A DNA stretch of 64,000 nt from Dicaeum eximium (Eukaryota; Chordata; Aves; Passeriformes; Dicaeidae): the NCBI GenBank assembly GCA_013396995.1, contig VWZP01002214.1:124935-188934 (forward strand), written 5' to 3'. The first letter of the stretch is position 1, and every line of letters begins with the position of its first letter. Of the stretch, positions 61,701 through 64,000 are shown in pieces. The translations under genes and the position numbers were made by a program. A model generated the notes under the pieces. That model had not been told where the DNA came from, made no database searches, and saw only the letters and a program-made list of their open reading frames with translations.

Positions 61701-61822
61701 TCCCTGTTTACATCCCAGTGACCTCATAAAAGTGGCAGATCTGATCCAGAAGGAGGGCTTTGATTCTGTCTTCTCTGTTGTGAGGCGGCATCAATTCAGA
61801 TGGAGTGAGGTAAAGAAAGGAG
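58638..61822 (+). CDS. CMAS: CMAS, CMP-sialic acid synthetase, first three coding exons
   Basis: CMAS transfers CMP from CTP to sialic acid (Neu5Ac) in the nucleus, making the CMP-sialic acid donor used by Golgi sialyltransferases. Exons 58638-58798, 61301-61443 and 61667-61822 join in frame to 153 codons plus one base, all with GT-AG introns. The N-terminal catalytic nucleotidyltransferase domain shows LARGGSKGIPLKN (residues 17-29, the nucleotide-binding signature of this family), WVSTDHDEIEKVAKQFGAQV, NIQATSPCLHPSDL and VVRRHQFRW. The next exon (VREVTEP region in mammals) was not found before the right edge. The N-terminus is much shorter than the human one and lacks its Arg/Lys-rich leader unless translation begins upstream. 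Confidence 0.95.
58800..58811 (+). promoter_or_regulatory. NRF1-like palindrome
   Basis: TGCGCATGCGCT contains the full GCGCATGCGC palindromic core of NRF1 sites. It overlaps the 5' splice site of CMAS exon 1 (AG|gtgcgc), so it is in the first bases of intron 1. Confidence 0.65.
58945..59192 (+). mobile_element. CR1 LINE tail fragment in CMAS intron 1
   Basis: Sense CR1: GGAACTTCTTTAGTGGGACA, CTCGGTGGAGATACTCAAAG, CTGCCTGGATGGAATCCTGT, GCAACCTGCTCCAGGTGGCC, then GGGTCCCTTCCAGCCTGGC. The sequence between the AACTTCTTT and AGGCTTCCC blocks is shortened. Confidence 0.88.
61301..61443 (+). CDS. CMAS: CMAS coding exon 2
   Basis: Acceptor gccaacag, donor G|gtaaat, 143 bases. It encodes IWVSTDHDEIEKVAKQFGAQ, then VHRRSPEVSQDSSTSLEA and ends LNHHH. 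Human has NYHN at the end; the rest aligns without gaps. Confidence 0.96.
61667..61822 (+). CDS. CMAS: CMAS coding exon 3
   Basis: Acceptor tctttag, donor G|gtaata, 156 bases. It encodes EVDIVGNIQATSPCLHPSDL, then IKVADLIQKEGFDSVFSVVR, ending RWSEVKKG. The conserved phase favours this donor over a nearby GAG|gtaaag at 61810. Confidence 0.95.
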
Positions 61823-64000
61823 GTAATATTTAGATGTTTTTGGTTACAATTATGCTTAACATTTTTTCTTATTTTTAACAAATTCTTACTTTTCATGCCT
61901 ATGCTAATTTAGGAAGTGATGTCTTAGGCATGGCCTGAGTTCTCTCTGAGAGATTTGAGATGACTTAGAAATTCCTTCCAAGCTCTGATGTCTTGATATT
62001 ACTGAGCATTGCTCAGCCTTTCTGTAACTGTTTTGTAGAAATTAAAATTACATTAGCTTGTCTAGGCTGAGGATACAGTTCCAGAAAAAACCTTACATGT
62101 TAACTTCTTCCTAGTGGGTATTCATGTGTATTCAGACATGACACTGAGGTCCTAACTAGAAAAGTGTTTTTGCTGTGCAGTAGCTAACAAATGACCAGTG
62201 ATGTGAGATAAAATCTTGGTGAGGATGGGATGACGTTCTCTTGGCCTGGAGACTTAGATTTGTTTCAGCCTGATAATTTGGCTGCTGACTTATGTCACGT
62301 TGCAAAATGCCTTTGAGTCATGAGGGCTGAACTCATGTTGGTTAGCTCATCCAGAAAAATATGACTGGTTTTTCCCAGAGAAAATATGCCTATAAGCTAC
62401 CATGGCTGAGACCAAAGACTGAAATTTTACAAATAAAGATTGCACCTTGGTTTAGCTACAAAGCACCTTTTGTCCTGGCATAAAGAGCTATTCCACATGT
62501 TATGTATGTTGGCTTTGGTTCTGTGGTTAAAGCAGAAATTTTTTCTTCATTTTTTAAAAATGGTTATTTCAGGTACTCTCACACTGGAGTTTTGGTGGTT
62601 TTTTGGGTTTTTTTTTGAATGAAAGTTACTCAGGCATTACAGTTATTCTGTTGAGATATAAATTGCTTCAGATGATTTTTTTTTGTGACTTTAGAAAGCA
62701 TCATGCTGTAAAAGAGCATGTGTAATAAATGAGACTTGATCTGAGAGATAAGTTGGAATAAAAGTTAAGGCTTTGTTTAGAAGAAACACTTGAACATTGT
62801 CATTGTTCCTGGTAAAAGGAGAAGTAAGTGACACTGTTTGTGCAGTATAAGAGGAGTACCAAAAGCATGAGTGGCAATTTCAGGATTCTGTGGATTGCAG
62901 TTCAGGAAGCCACATGCACATCTTGAGATGCTGAAAGGGACAAATGTGAAATAATAAATCTCATGTGGATGTGCCATGTGGCGTTCTGAAGTGGTTGTGT
63001 GCCATAGGCAGACTATTAAATAAGAAAGCCTCGAGGCCTACCTAAAAAAAGAAGTAATTCTTCAGCATAAAATGACATCCAAATGTTTTTAATGTGGTGA
63101 GAGATAAGGAATCATTATGCTGCAAGGACTGAGGAGAGCTGAAAACACATTTTGGCACCATGAGCAGCTTAAGGATAAATGCAAATGGCCTTTCAGGTGT
63201 GTGGTGGTTCAGGTGACAGTGATTCACAGCAGCATTATACAATGTTTTTCCTTATTTTTATTTTTCCATACAGCTTTAGAGTACTGATTATGCTTAAAGA
63301 ATTTCATGGGGGTTTTTTTCTGTGTAGCTCTGTTGCTCCTTTTACATTAAGGTTTAATATTGATAGACCCTATCAATTATTCTATTAATATATACCCTAT
63401 TAATATAGACCCTATTTCTATTAATATTGATAGAAAGAGACAGGTGTGTCTCTCTGAGTGGAAATGTTTACTTCAGTGAGCACAAAGCTTTAGTTGGTTA
63501 CAAAATACAAGGTGTGTATATCTACTAAAGCCTGGGGATATTCAGGATGTTTGAGAATGTCCTCTGACTTTCTCATGGTTACTGGATCATGATACCTGGT
63601 GAATTTTAGCTGCTTTGTGCATCTGGATGGAAGTTGCTTAAGGACAAAAGTCTCTGGTCTCTGATTCGGTTTCTGCTGCATGTACAACTGTCATTGGTAA
63701 TAATATTGGATCTTTTGGGATGGTGTTTGTGCAGACAGCTGTTTGTTTATTTGTGGACACTAATTAAACCACTTCTGAAGAGTTAATGCATATCCTTAAA
63801 TAGGATGTGTTTTGGGGAAGTGCCAAGATGTTTTCACAGGCAAAAATTATTCACATATGCCCTTTTTTCACCTTCCAGATTTCAGGCTGGTCCTTTCAGG
63901 TGTCAGAGTGCATTCAGGCATTCCTGTGTGCACTAGGAGTTGGAGTACAGGAATAGTATTTCTTTCACATTGGCAAGGACATTCTGGGAGAATTTCCCTC
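61823..64000 (+). other. CMAS intron 3 (partial)
   Basis: 2.2 kb to the right edge. The next CMAS exon was not found. An AT-rich stretch near 63350-63435 repeats CCCTATTAATAT-like words; no mobile element recognised. Confidence 0.8.

Noticed and set aside
61807..61815. Alternative donor GAG|gtaaag for CMAS exon 3
   Set aside because: It would shorten the exon by 13 bases and change the phase, breaking the frame into the conserved next exon.

Overview
The window is vertebrate nuclear DNA, almost certainly from a bird and most likely a songbird. It has long AT-rich introns, many CR1 LINE tails in both orientations, and an LTR fragment of a type common in passerine genomes. It contains parts of two genes arranged head to head, the same order as human 12p12 (ABCC9 then CMAS). 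No bacterial, CRISPR or organellar content was seen.

Positions 706-32890 (minus strand) hold the first 17 coding exons of ABCC9, the sulfonylurea receptor SUR2 of the ATP-sensitive potassium channel. Every exon was placed by translation and checked for splice sites and reading phase. Together they give 2,255 coding bases (751 codons plus two bases). They run from the initiator methionine through TMD0, the L0 linker and TMD1 to the Walker A motif and the next small exon of nucleotide-binding domain 1. The rest of the gene lies off the left edge. A GC-rich island at about 43.2-43.65 kb, with a consensus minus-strand donor at 43549, is the best candidate for the promoter and noncoding first exon; it also contains a 25-base assembly gap and a 12-bp minisatellite.

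Positions 43.65-57.95 kb look intergenic: old CR1 fragments, a hexanucleotide microsatellite and no convincing gene. From 58638 on the plus strand come the first three coding exons of CMAS (CMP-sialic acid synthetase), starting in a CpG island with a ZNF143/THAP11-like site and an NRF1-like site. The window ends in CMAS intron 3.

The two genes are not functionally coupled. SUR2 sits in the plasma membrane and makes Kir6 channels sensitive to nucleotides; CMAS is a nuclear enzyme that activates sialic acid for glycosylation. The less expected items are a possible orphan exon at 38.6 kb with a membrane-like segment, a two-tier palindrome at 40.5 kb, two symmetric ABCC9 cassette exons (14 and 17), and an upstream in-frame ATG that could lengthen the short CMAS N-terminus. 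I found no strong evidence of a wholly new biological system.
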